Assembly: GCF_000143415.4 (NCBI RefSeq)
Contig: NW_003314273.1
Location: forward strand, 438,911-502,910
Length of the DNA: 64,000 nt
Origin: Selaginella moellendorffii
Taxonomy: Eukaryota; Streptophyta; Lycopodiopsida; Selaginellales; Selaginellaceae
Direction: 5' to 3'
The stretch's first letter is position 1; the number at the start of each line of letters is the position of its first letter. Below are positions 1-10,112 of this stretch, one piece after another. The translations under genes and the position numbers were made by a program. The notes under the pieces are model-generated. The model did no database searches, was not told the DNA's origin, and worked only from the letters and a program-made list of their open reading frames with translations.

Positions 1-228
1 TTGGCAATATAAAGTCCTTGCAGGATATTAATTTGTTTCTTCTCAACAACAATATTTCTAGATGTGTCCAAAGTTCCAATCAAGAGGATTTCCTAATATT
101 CTTAGTGTATTTTTTTGTATTAAAAGTCCAAGTAGAACTTAATATTCACCAAATTCCAAAATTTCACAATTAGCATAATTATGCCTAGTTAGCATCATCC
201 TATTATATACATTGGGCATATATTGTAA

Positions 229-1015
229 AATATCATAAATGTGGCTTCAGGTATCAAAAAATACTTGTTAACCAGTACGTTTAGACATTCTCTCTTCTGC
301 CATAAAGGTCGATATAGTTGGACCACTTTATTATTGTCCCCTATTATGCTAGTGGAGTTAATTGGACATCTTAAGTGTACTTAAACTAAACAAGCATAAG
401 GATTGAATTTTTTATATATTATTAGCTAAATGTGTTGTATGTTGCATTAGCTAATGATAAGAACCCTCATGTGTTGAGTCTAGTTCCTCAATAATGCTTT
501 ATGATAGCTTATTGTGTCCACCAAACAGCCTCACTATCATACCTCATGTATTGGTTCCATTCAGTCTTTTGTGCTATTTATAGTAAGTGGTTAAATCTGT
601 CTAAAATGCATATCTATGGAATTTAGAGAGTGTCATGAATCCCATGGTGTTGTTCCTACATCCCAATTCACAATTTAGTTCTATTCCATATCTAGTAAAT
701 TTTCAAATCCCATAAACTAGTTCTTGAGATTGGGGTGAAAGCCTAAAAGCATGCATTTTTCTAGGGTGAGGGATGAGGGGTTGTGGGGGGTTCTAAATGT
801 ATAGTAAAGATAGTATTTGGAAGCATTATTGACCATCTAAAATATTAATTTAGCTCATGCTAGGTTGTATTGCTTATGATTTTGTGTCTAGCTTGGGAAT
901 AATCTCAAGTTCTATGTTGCTCTAATCAGTGGGGTATCCACCTTTTTGTTATAGGCCGCCAGTATGCCAGAATTGGGCTAAACACCATCTGATACTATTT
1001 TACATGCAAAAGTTG
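229..1015 (+). mobile_element. Diverged LTR-B-like remnant (unit 1)
   Basis: The order of short matches follows the solo LTR B at 25695-26840: a GTATC block near the start, a block reading GTTGGACC, a segment about genes-free AT-rich DNA with GATAGCTTAT, and the shared block starting near 735 (GGGTGAAAGCC, then a G-rich run, then TATAGTA). It is much more diverged than the other LTR B copies and has no recognisable ends or target duplication. Confidence 0.5.
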
Positions 1016-1094
1016 GATATGGGGAGTTAGTGTTCGTAAAAGATATTAAGTGTGTACCAAATCTTCATTTTGTTGCACAAAGGGTTTGGAGTTT

Positions 1095-1460
1095 GATATA
1101 AGCTATAAATATTTTTTTTCTAATTTGCCAACTTACCTTTTTTATTCGACCACTTTTGCTTTGGCATTAGTTAAGTTCCCTTGTCAAGGTCCCCAGTTAT
1201 TATACCATCTTTTAGTTGGTCCTACTTGGATTTAGCTTCCTCACTACACAAGTAATGAAGTGTTAGCCATGCATCTACAGATTCGTAATATTTCTCTTAA
1301 TCCCTCTCCTCAAGTGAGTTTGGACTTAAGATTTAATTACAATCCCTATAAGCACAACCAGCTAAACACACCAAGCCTCTAAGTTTTTTATATGCCTAGG
1401 TATAACAAAACTTAATCACAAAACCTTCTAAATCCCAAGACTTGGGTGCATTTCTTGTTT
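1095..1460 (-). mobile_element. Diverged LTR-C-like remnant (unit 1)
   Basis: Read against the reverse complement of solo LTR C (20710-21764), this stretch matches in order: the AATTTGCC..CTTACC block, TTAAGTTCCC.TTG, the CAAGCACA..CAAGC block, and TCTAAATCCCAAG near 1427. The remainder of the LTR is missing and the sequence runs into a pyrimidine-rich module. The ORF overlapping its start is not a gene. Confidence 0.5.
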
Positions 1461-1489
1461 CGAGTGTTGCAACACAAATTTATTGTTGC

Positions 1490-1860
1490 TTATCTTTACG
1501 TCACATGTTATAGCCAGAGAAACCACTCTTACTCCCACTTCTACCCTTGCTCCTATTTTTACTTCCACTTTTACTCCTACTCCCGATCTTACTACAATTG
1601 TTGCTCCCACTCTTACTCTCACTCCTATTCTCTAGTTGTAGCTATGGGTGTTTTGAGAGATAGGGAGAGGAAATTTTGATTCTCAAAATATTCCAAATAG
1701 TAAAATTCCACAAAGGCTATATCAAAGGTCCTCCCTATTTCCTCTAGCAATTAAGTTTAATCCCTATTTCCTCTGGCAATTAAGTTTGGAATTACGGTTT
1801 TGTGAATTTGTATGTGAGGGATGTATCCGTGGTTAGGGCTGAAAGATGACCTAAAACTTG
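1490..1860. repeat. Pyrimidine-rich repeated module, copy 1
   Basis: A CTACTCC/CTCTTAC-rich low-complexity tract, followed by a TAGTTGTAG.TATGGGTGT block and a GTGAGGGATG block. The same order recurs at 6780-7125, 37609-37965 and 41872-42140. Unit 1 has a local tandem duplication of about 27 bp (about 1737-1790) that unit 2 lacks. Short ORFs on both strands come from the low complexity. No function is visible. Confidence 0.6.
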
Positions 1861-3169
1861 GTGAACTCAACATGAATAAGCTAGTTTAGTTTTCTTGAAA
1901 GAATGGAGAGTTTGTTTTAGGAAATTGAGAGAAATCTTGAGTTCTAGGGGTTAGATTCATATTCTTAGAGACCCTAGGACCATTAGGGGTTTCAACTTCC
2001 ATGAATTTAGAGTGTAAGTTTAAAGATTTTTCTCGTTCTTACATTAATTTTCTACATTACCTCTTTCCACTTGGTTTTCTAGTGATTTCTCATGATTAAT
2101 ATATTGATTTTGGTTTTTCTTCCTTTGGGTCGATGCGACTTGACATCCTCTTTCCAACAAGCTAAAGAGCACCTTGTTTTGTGGAGGATTTAATTGCTAA
2201 TTTAATGAAATTTTGTCCATCATGCTCCTCTGGTTTTCATGGCAAAATTTTCAACACTCTAAGCTTGTGATTTTGGGACTGATTCAAGAATTTTATTTTC
2301 TGGACATGTAAATATAAAGACAAGCTTTTCGGAGAGTTCTTTCTTGGTAGCCAATTCGCTTTAAGCTATGACATGGAGTAGTTTTTCTCTCATGGCGCTT
2401 TATAGCTCAAAATTACAAGTTTCTAGCTTAATCTTGAAGGAATTTGAAGTGTCATTCTCATGGAAATCATTACGGCCATGTTATTACCTTTTACCAATGT
2501 GAAAAATGAGTGTTTCTTGTACTAGGGAGTGCATTTTCTTTTGTTTTCCTTCTTATTGTCTAGAATTTAATGTTTGAATCAATTTTTTTTTGAGATTTTA
2601 GGCATTTTAACTCATGGTTTTGGTTTCATTCTCTTGGTTTGAGTATAAACTTTTAAACAAGTCCATCCACACCCATTTTTGTGTGCAAAGTCAAGAGATT
2701 TCCATGCAAATGTTTTCCTCTTAGGCATTTTGAGTATTGGAGTTTAATTTTTTCTTTTTCCCCCCTTTTCTTTGCAATATTTTTTTCTTTTGTCGTGAGA
2801 AATTGGCATTTGCAAGAGTGAGAGTGATTTTATTTGGGAAAATCTACATGAGGATACTCTTTTATTTGGAGTTATCCCATTTAGATACTTTGCTCTCACA
2901 CAAGTCAAAGTTCTTTGTGCGTTGTATTTTCCACAACCTGGCATCTACTACACAGTGGACATTTTATGCTAGTTCACACTTGTTCCAATTAGAGATGGCA
3001 ACTAGCAAACTTCCATACAGTGCCTAGGGTATGGGGACATTTTTCACACCTTTTATGAGAGCTCGATTATCAAATTACTCTTTTTGATGAGGAGGATTCA
3101 TCATTCATTACAGATATCGAGTTAGGAAGTCCACCATCCATGGCTCTTCCTACATAAATCCACATTCTA
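1861..3169. other. AT-rich non-coding stretch before gag remnant
   Basis: No gene is supported. The 96-aa and 66-aa ORFs around 2737-3027 are T-rich, overlap each other on opposite strands and show no domain. The stretch is kept in unit 2 (about 37966-39264) and from 57628 in unit 3, and probably represents leader or flank of the decayed gypsy element that follows. Confidence 0.5.
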
Positions 3170-4411
3170 CAGCGAGGCACTGACTTGACATACTTATCTG
3201 GCAATGGCGACATCTTTGCCAATACACATGTCACTCATTTCGAGCAATATTGCATGTCGAATGGCATCATCAAGGATGATCACAAGCTTTGTGACTTCTT
3301 GCGATTGCTCACTAGCCGAGCAGAAATGTGGGTAGAGACTCTCTTGGAGGTAGATATGGCTGACAACTCCACATTCAAAGCATCTTTCTAAGGTCACTTT
3401 GATCAGCAATGACCAACAAATCGCTTACTCATGGACTTGTTCGTTTTTTGGCAAGGAGCACGTGAATCTATACCGGAATATGTGATGTGGTTTAGGTTTT
3501 ATTAGAAGGAGTGTGTCCTCATCACAAATGAACCTCATGGCATCACTACATTCATCTTTGGCCTCAAGGGCAATCTCAAATGCAAGATGCTTAAGTGAGA
3601 GTTTTGGATGTGTTATGAGGCATTTGCTATAGTAGAGACTTTGGAGTGGGATCTTCTCCAAGATCTCAAGATTCCTAGGGTAGAGGAAGTTTTCCTCCCA
3701 CCTTCAGATGAGAGCTCATGTGCTACCATGATCCATTCTTCTCCAGCCCCGCACAGTGATGATAGAGTTCCCTCAATGATCGAGAAGGCATTGTCGAAGC
3801 ATGCAAGATACAAGGAGATTATCTAGCAGCAATGATAAATGCAAGAGAAGCTACTTGAGGAGCTTAAAGCATGCTACTTACAGTAGGCAGGGAGACTAAG
3901 ATGCCCTCTTTGTTCTTGGTACTACTCGCATTGCGATGTTATGATACACAGCATAAAGAGATGTTGGAAGCTTCACTTAGAACTTCGACCACCTTTTGTC
4001 CAACATGTTTAACAGTAACTTCTACCAGACAACATATTTCTTCCATGGCTAGAGATAGATACCAGCAACAATTGGAGTAGAAAGCGATCGAAGACACCCT
4101 TTCGTTGAGCTGTGGAAACACTGATGCATGTCAACATAGTTTATGTTGTAGAGGACGGTTATAAGATGGCTGCTATGACTCAAGGGCGCAAGAAGGTTTC
4201 TCCTTTAGCCCCAAATATTGATGGTGAGCAAGATCCAACTCTAGTTTCTAGAACTTCCCCATCTCTCATGGCATGTATGTTACCCCATGCTTCGGTATTT
4301 GCAATGCCACCCACATCCTTGGCCACAACTTCAAATCCAACAATTGGATATTCATCCAACTTTCAATGTGGGGTCTCTCAGCTGCCCTCCACTCTTTCTC
4401 AAGTCCCATAA
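3170..4411 (+). pseudogene. Decayed Ty3/gypsy gag (unit 1)
   Basis: The frame from 3185 reads like a gypsy capsid: a G-N-G-D start, THVTHFEQYC, NGI-K-DDHKLCDF, then LTSRAEMWVETLLEV. This is the usual 'DD..L..F..SLT..A..W' core. It is broken by stops near 3389, 3507 and 3594, but the same frame picks up an acidic tail to 3826. Near 3900-4010 a degraded zinc knuckle reads CPLC, then H, then KRCWKLHLELRP, a pattern seen in plant gypsy nucleocapsids. A further open piece runs 4112-4411. Gag would package element RNA. This copy is dead because all three units share multiple stops. Confidence 0.72.
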
Positions 4412-4529
4412 GAAGTTCTTGTTTAGATTGTTGACACTTCAATCTAGATCACACTTGGTGAGCTTTTGCAATATGTACCTGGTTTTACTCCTTAGCTAGA
4501 GGCTTTGCCAAGTCCACAAGCATCCCCAT

Positions 4530-4985
4530 GGAACATCAGTATAACATCCACATCATCAACACTCAGACCACTTATGATCCCAAAGCATTCTTTGTGGAGG
4601 TCCACATCAGCGATAGATCTTTGACAACACAAGCATTACTTGATTCTAGATCCTAGAGCAACATCATCTCCCTCAACTTGGCACTTTATAGTGGCTTGGA
4701 AGTGGTGAGAAACACAACTATCATCCTCAAAATGTTTGCCAATCACTAAATTGTTTCTACAAGCATCTATTGGAATGTCAAGATCTTGGTGCAAGGAGTG
4801 GTTTTAATGCTAAATTTCATTGTTGTGGACTTCCAACAGCTAGGATTTGGGAAGCTGAAGGACTCCATTATCTTAGGACGGACTTACATGACAACTTGGG
4901 CCAAGGGAGAATCAACAATTACCAACAGCATCTATGGTAGCAACTCTTCTCAATACCCATGGTCATTCTCTACTTCCATATAGCT
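4530..4985 (+). pseudogene. Decayed Ty3/gypsy protease (unit 1)
   Basis: The frame reads FFVEVHISDRSLT..ALLDSRS-stop-SNIISLNLA, then later KDSIILGR.Y. In gypsy proteases the catalytic turn is D-S/T-G followed by a hydrophobic strand, and 'ILGR' marks the end of the fold. Here the glycine is arginine and a stop follows two codons later, so no active enzyme is possible. It sits just 3' of the gag remnant, the normal order. Confidence 0.6.
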
Positions 4986-5779
4986 TGTCTCAAGTGGATG
5001 CTTCTTCCATTATTAAAGTTGACTAGGCTCTCAAGGTTTTTTTTCTGAAACTTATCGAGGATGACACGCTGTTGGAGATCCAAGTTGTTGACTACAATAT
5101 GATTGACTTCTTCAACATGGACTGGACTACATCAACACTTTTGAGTACACTTTTGACTTTCCAGCTTAGTGACTACACTCTTGGTGGCACTTCTCACCCC
5201 AAACTGCAGTCCAACCTTGCTACTCACTTGGGATACAACCATGACATAAAGGTGGCAGGCGTTTTCTAGCAGCATCTCGACTTTTCCTTGGAGTTTCTCC
5301 CAACTTGGCACCTCATCTTAGCTCTTCCCAAACTTAGGTTCATGGCTGGATCCCAACTTCATTCTGCTACAACACTCGAAGCATTCTTTGACACTATCGA
5401 CACTTCACTCAACCACCAGATCTTCATCAGCGACACATGATGACTTCCATAGGTCCTTGGGGACACTTTCTACCATCCTCAGGAGGCTCCCATCCTTCCA
5501 AGCAGTTCCAGCATCCTAGATTCTCTTACAATGACATTATTCACCACCTTAGGCATTTTTGATACAATCTAACACTTGAGGGTGACTAAGTTAGTTTCAG
5601 TGGCATTCTAGGCATTTTATAGGATTCCTTGCATCCTCTTGATGCTTCCATCATCATCACCCATCACAGAAGCCACTTGCACTTATTTTTTTACTTTTTT
5701 GTTTTTTTTTTGTTTTTCTTTCTGCTCTCACTCTTTTTACATCTTTCAGGTCAAGGAATTATGTGGAGAAAGTCTCTTT
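4986..5779. other. Stretch 3' of protease remnant, no gene seen
   Basis: Shared with unit 2 (about 41084-41874). Translations in the gag-protease direction contain several stops and no reverse-transcriptase motif. It may be a decayed spacer between protease and RT. Confidence 0.4.
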
Positions 5780-6779
5780 TAATGAACACACTTTAGCTGT
5801 ATTATTGATTGTATGAAAATTTCTCGACTCTTGTTGATTTGTGCTTCATTTCTTTAGTTTTCTTCCCTACATCAGTTCCATCCTCACATTTTCATCACCA
5901 TTCTATATCATCTATACTCTAGAATTCTCTACCACACACTACACATACCTAATAATATCTTTCACATTTTCCACCATTCATTATCCATTCATACTAGACA
6001 TTTATGGACAACACTTCATTATAAAAGCTCTTCCAGACAAGCAAAAACACAAATCAAGATATTCTCATGCACAACATGTAAGATATTCAATGAACTAGTC
6101 ACATATTGCAACTTTCTTCTTTTTAAAACTAATTTCTTCTTCTAGTAGAATAGCTTGATTGCAAAGGGCATCCTTGAGTAGTAGTCCAGCAGTTTTTGGT
6201 GTGAGTAGTAGCTATGACTTCACATTTCACTACATCAGATTAGAGCCCATCCTTGGACACACTCAATCATATCATCCATCTACCAAAATCCCCTATCATC
6301 ACTTTCTTCCAATATAGTTCATCTTCTATTTCATAGTTACCACCATTAGGCAATACAGTCCTTATGCTTTCTTCTTCATTCTCAGCCAAAGTTTTGAGCA
6401 CAAACTACATGAGCTTGAGGTTGCATTTGCATATTCACTTTTCAGAGTGTTTGAACTTCTTTCCATTTGGTTTTTTTACTCTTTTCTTCTCATTTTTCCC
6501 TTTTTTCCTACTTTCTTGAATATCTAATTGAACTACATAGTTTCCCATTGGGTTTTCCTTGTATCTTTGCACTTTAAACTCTTTTCCCATCTTCTACTTT
6601 CATCTTTATTTTATTTTTTATTTCCATCTCTTGTTTTCTTTCCCATTTCTCTTTGTTTCAGCAATTACCCACTCTAGACACTACATTCTAGCATATGGGA
6701 GCATCTTAGCCATGGGTTCTTGCGCACCAAAATCTTGTGCACCCATCAATAGTTGTTTGTTGTAGCACTAGCTCATTGC
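5780..6779. other. Unit-1-only stretch (deleted in unit 2)
   Basis: After the shared AGTCTCTTT near 5772-5780, unit 1 continues for about 1.1 kb before reaching the module shared again with unit 2 (from about 6872). Unit 2 joins the two edges directly near 41872 at a short CTCTT-like microhomology. The content is AT-rich with small T-rich ORFs and no recognisable gene. Confidence 0.6.
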
Positions 6780-7125
6780 CACCTTCTCCTCGCATCACAT
6801 GTTGCAGCTAAAGAAGCAACTCTTACTCTTGCTCCTAACCCTACTCTTGCCCCACTCCTACTCTTACCTTTGCCCCTATTTTTATTCCTACTCCTACTAC
6901 TGCTCTTGCTCCCACTACTACTCCTACTCCTACTCCCCAGTTGTAGATATGGGTGTCTTGAGAGAGAGGGAGAGGATATTTTGATTCTTAAAATATTCTA
7001 AACGATTGTATAAAAACCATGTGAAGGTGAAATATCAAGGGTCCTCCTCATTTTCTCTTGTTGTTGAGTTTGAAGTTGCAGCTTTGTGAGTTTATATGTG
7101 AGGGATGGATCCATAATTGGGGCTA
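6780..7125. repeat. Pyrimidine-rich repeated module, copy 2
   Basis: Same module as at 1490-1860, here directly followed by the LTR-A-like remnant. Its unit 2 partner (41872-42140) starts part way through because of the deletion described for 5780-6870. Confidence 0.6.
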
Positions 7126-7127
7126 AA

Positions 7128-8150
7128 AGATGCCCTAATAGATACTCTTTCCACCTTTTGCCTTTGGGTGCCCTAGCCATGTGGCTAGAGTAAGGTTTTG
7201 ATGAGCAATGCCAGGTATCCAAGTAGGTAGTGCCACCCACACTTAGATTAGGAGCATTGACTATTTAATCTCCTAGGGGAGTTAGAGTTAGATCTTGAAT
7301 ATTTCACCAAGTTACCCCACTTGTCTGTCTATATTCACTTTAGTCTTGGACTCCTCAATAGTTATATCATCACCCACCACATGGGTATAACCTTCCTTAG
7401 CCACATTGGTTTTACTAGCTAAACTAATTCCACTGAAGTCCTCCCCTTACTATCCTTTTAAAGCTCACTTGGGAAATAATTGCTTTGGGATTTCACTTCA
7501 GATTCAAACTCAAACTTGGACTAGGTCTTGGACTCAGTCTTGGACTCGGTCTTGGACCCGGTCTTGGACTCGGTCTGGGTCTTGGCCTCTATCTTGGTCT
7601 CAGTCCCGGTCCCTATCTCAAGCTCCATTTTGGGCTCCATCTTAGACTCCTTCTTAGACTCCATCTAGACTCGATCTTGGGTCCATCTCAAACTCTATCT
7701 CAGGCTCCATCTTGGGTCCATCTCGGGTCCATCTCGGACTCTTTCTCGGGCTCCATCTCGCATCCATCTCAAACTTCAATTCGGACTCTATCTTGGACTC
7801 TTCGGATTCCATCTCAGGTCCATCTCGGACTCAATTATGACACTTCCACGTGTCATATGTTGATCCTTTTGTTTCTCTTTTCTAGAGGCTTGTTTATTGA
7901 TTGCTTTATGCTTTCAATGGGAGTTCCACTCTTGCTCTCAACTTTTTGAGTTAAAACTTTTAGTCTAAATGTGTTATGCTTGTCTAGCTTCCACTTCAAC
8001 CACTACCACATGGCACCCTCTTAGCTCCACTCTAGATAGCTATTGTTTGAGGATGCAAGAAGAGAAAAGATAGAAAGGTTTTAATTTCCCTTAAACTACT
8101 TAAATGGTCTAGAGTTTAGGGTTTAAGGATTTGTGTCTCATAGAAGTGTA
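7128..8150 (+). mobile_element. Old LTR-A relative, partial (unit 1)
   Basis: This matches, in order, the stretch 8785-10075 of the younger LTR A: the CCTTTGGGTG.CCTAGCCATG block, CCAAGTAGGTAGTGCCACCC, the Met-like block with TTCACC, the shared TTTGGG.TTTCAC block near 7485, a shortened 12-bp satellite (about 7499-7830), and CACTTCCACGTG near 7842. About 620 bp equivalent to the start of LTR A are missing. Long ORFs here are satellite artefacts. Confidence 0.72.
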
Positions 8151-8156
8151 GGTGTT

Positions 8157-8161
8157 ACTAC
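8157..8161. repeat. Target site duplication, left, element A (ACTAC)
   Basis: ACTAC directly precedes the TG of the left LTR and recurs at 15930-15934 directly after the CA of the right LTR. The uninterrupted site with a single ACTAC is present in unit 2 near 43157-43162. Confidence 0.95.
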
Positions 8162-10099
8162 TGTAAGCGACTAATTTTTTCATTCTACTTTAGTCACTTA
8201 ACCACACCTACAACCACTTGGAGGAGTCTCACTCACAACCTCCATAAGTCCTATTTCAGACTTAGGCTTGCTAGCCTCGAGAATGGCATCCCCGCCACTC
8301 AACCTTTGCACTTGATCCAAGTGCTCCACGTGTCCGATCCCATGACTGACACTCCAAGGTACCACCGACATATCAGCCCGTTACGCTAAGGCCATAACCC
8401 TTTACCTTGGTCACACCGGTGGTCTAACACCACCTGCATCACAGTCCTATTTCTCAAGGACTGAGCCATCCGTCCATGAGTGATCATCCCAGATCCACTC
8501 CTTAGCATCCTTAGGATGCCCACAGACATGGGGAATAGCCTTCCCCAATACCCCTTTTCCGGTCTTCACCAAATCCCGTTCTGCCCATGGCCGTGTTCGC
8601 CAACACTGCCACTGGATCGAGGCTCACAGGCCCGACCACTAAGTCCCACGGTCCTCTGGGACTTCCTCACCACTCGGTTGTATCCTTAGTCACTACACCG
8701 GAGGACTACTCCTCTTCCTTTCCACAGTCTGGGCCTTTGGGACAACATTTCGGAACACCGTGGCCCTACGCGGGCCTCATGGGTACTCTCCCTGCCTTCC
8801 GCCTTTGGGTGCTCTAGCCATGGGCTTAGAGCGAGGTTCCGTTGAGCCACGCCTGGTATCCAAGTAGGTAGTGCCACCCACACTTGGACTGGAAGCATCG
8901 GCCAATCGATCTTCCGGGGGAACTAGAGCTGGCTCTTGAACGCTTCACCAAGCTACCTCGCTTGTCGGTCCGTATTCACTCTAGTCTTGGACTTCCCAGT
9001 GGTCAGTTCATCACCCAACACTGGGTCTGGCCTTCCTGGGCCAAACTGGCCTTTCCTGGCCAACCTGGCCTTTCCTGGCCAAATTGGCTCCACTGCAGTC
9101 CTCCCCCTTACTATACTTTTGGAGCTCACCAAACCCCCTAGGGTCTGGGAGACGAACGCTTTGGGCTTTCACCCTCTCAGACTCAAACTCGGACTCGGAC
9201 TCGGACTCGAACTCAGACTCGGACTCGGACTCAGACTTGGACTCGGACTCGGACTCGGGCTCGGTCTCGGCCTCCGCCTTGGTCTCGGTCTCGATCTTGG
9301 TCCCGGTCCCGGTCTCGACCTTGGACTCCATCTCGGATTCCATCTCGGGTCCATCTCGGACTCCATCTCGGACTCAGTCTTGGTCCATCTCAGACTCCAT
9401 CTCGGACTCCGTCTCGGTCCGTCTCGGACTCCATCTCGGGCCATCTCGGACTCCATCTCGGACTCCATCTCGGACTCCACTTCGGACTCCGTCTTGGACT
9501 CCATCTCGGTCCATCTCGGACTCCACCTTGGACTCCACCTCGGACTCCATCTCGGACTCCGTCTTGGTCCATCTCGGACTCCATCTCGGACTCCACCTCA
9601 GACTCTACCTTGGATTCCATCTCGGACTCCATCTCGGACTCCACCTCGGACTCCATCTCGGACTCCGTCTTGGTCCATCTCGGACTCTATCTCGGACTCC
9701 GTCTTGGTCCATCTCGGACTCCATCTCGGACTCCGTCTTGGTCCATCTCGGACTCCATCTTGGTCCATCTCAGACTCCATCTCGGACTCCAACTCTGGTC
9801 CATCTCGGATTCCATCTCGGACTCCAACTTGGGTCCATCTCGGACTCCATCTCGGACTCTGTCTCGGTCCATCTCAGACACTTCCACGTGCCATGTGTTG
9901 GTCCTTTTGGGTCCCTTTTTGAAGCCTCACTTTGTGCTTGTTCCTCGAGCACTTTGTTGGGAGTGCCACTCTTGCTCTCGACCTTTCAAGTCGGAGCTTT
10001 TAGTCCAAACGTGTTACACTCGTTTGGCTTTCACTTCGGCCACTACCACATGGCGCTCTTCCGGCTCCACTTTGGGGCCTATGGATTTTGTGTCTCACA
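8162..10099 (-). repeat. LTR of element A (left copy; 3' LTR in element sense)
   Basis: Begins TGTAAGCGAC and ends TGTCTCACA on the plus strand; aligns end to end with 14127-15929. It is 135 bp longer than its partner, mainly because the 12-bp satellite (about 9176-9880) has more units. Outside the satellite the LTRs differ at scattered positions, so the insertion is not brand-new. ORFs up to 343 aa inside it are products of the satellite. Confidence 0.93.
9176..9880. repeat. 12-bp satellite in LTR A (left)
   Basis: Tandem units of CATCTCGGACTC with variants (CGTCTCGGTC, CAACTCGG, CACCTCGG). Because 12 is a multiple of three and the unit has no stop in any frame, all six frames stay open and give Ile-Ser-Asp-Ser, His-Leu-Gly-Leu, Pro-Ser-Arg-Thr, Glu-Ser-Glu-Met, Arg-Asp-Gly-Val and Pro-Arg-Trp-Ser repeats. 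Confidence 0.9.
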
Positions 10100-10112
10100 A
10101 CTCCACCACCCA
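10100..10112 (-). other. Polypurine tract of element A
   Basis: On the minus strand a purine-rich GGGTGGTGGAGT lies directly before the TGTGAGACA start of the left LTR, the place where plus-strand DNA synthesis is primed. It is not perfectly purine. Confidence 0.55.

Noticed and set aside
1428-1679. Overlapping plus and minus ORFs of 64-77 codons
   Set aside because: Come from a CTACTCC-type low-complexity tract; Ser/Tyr or Val/Gly/Arg repeats only.
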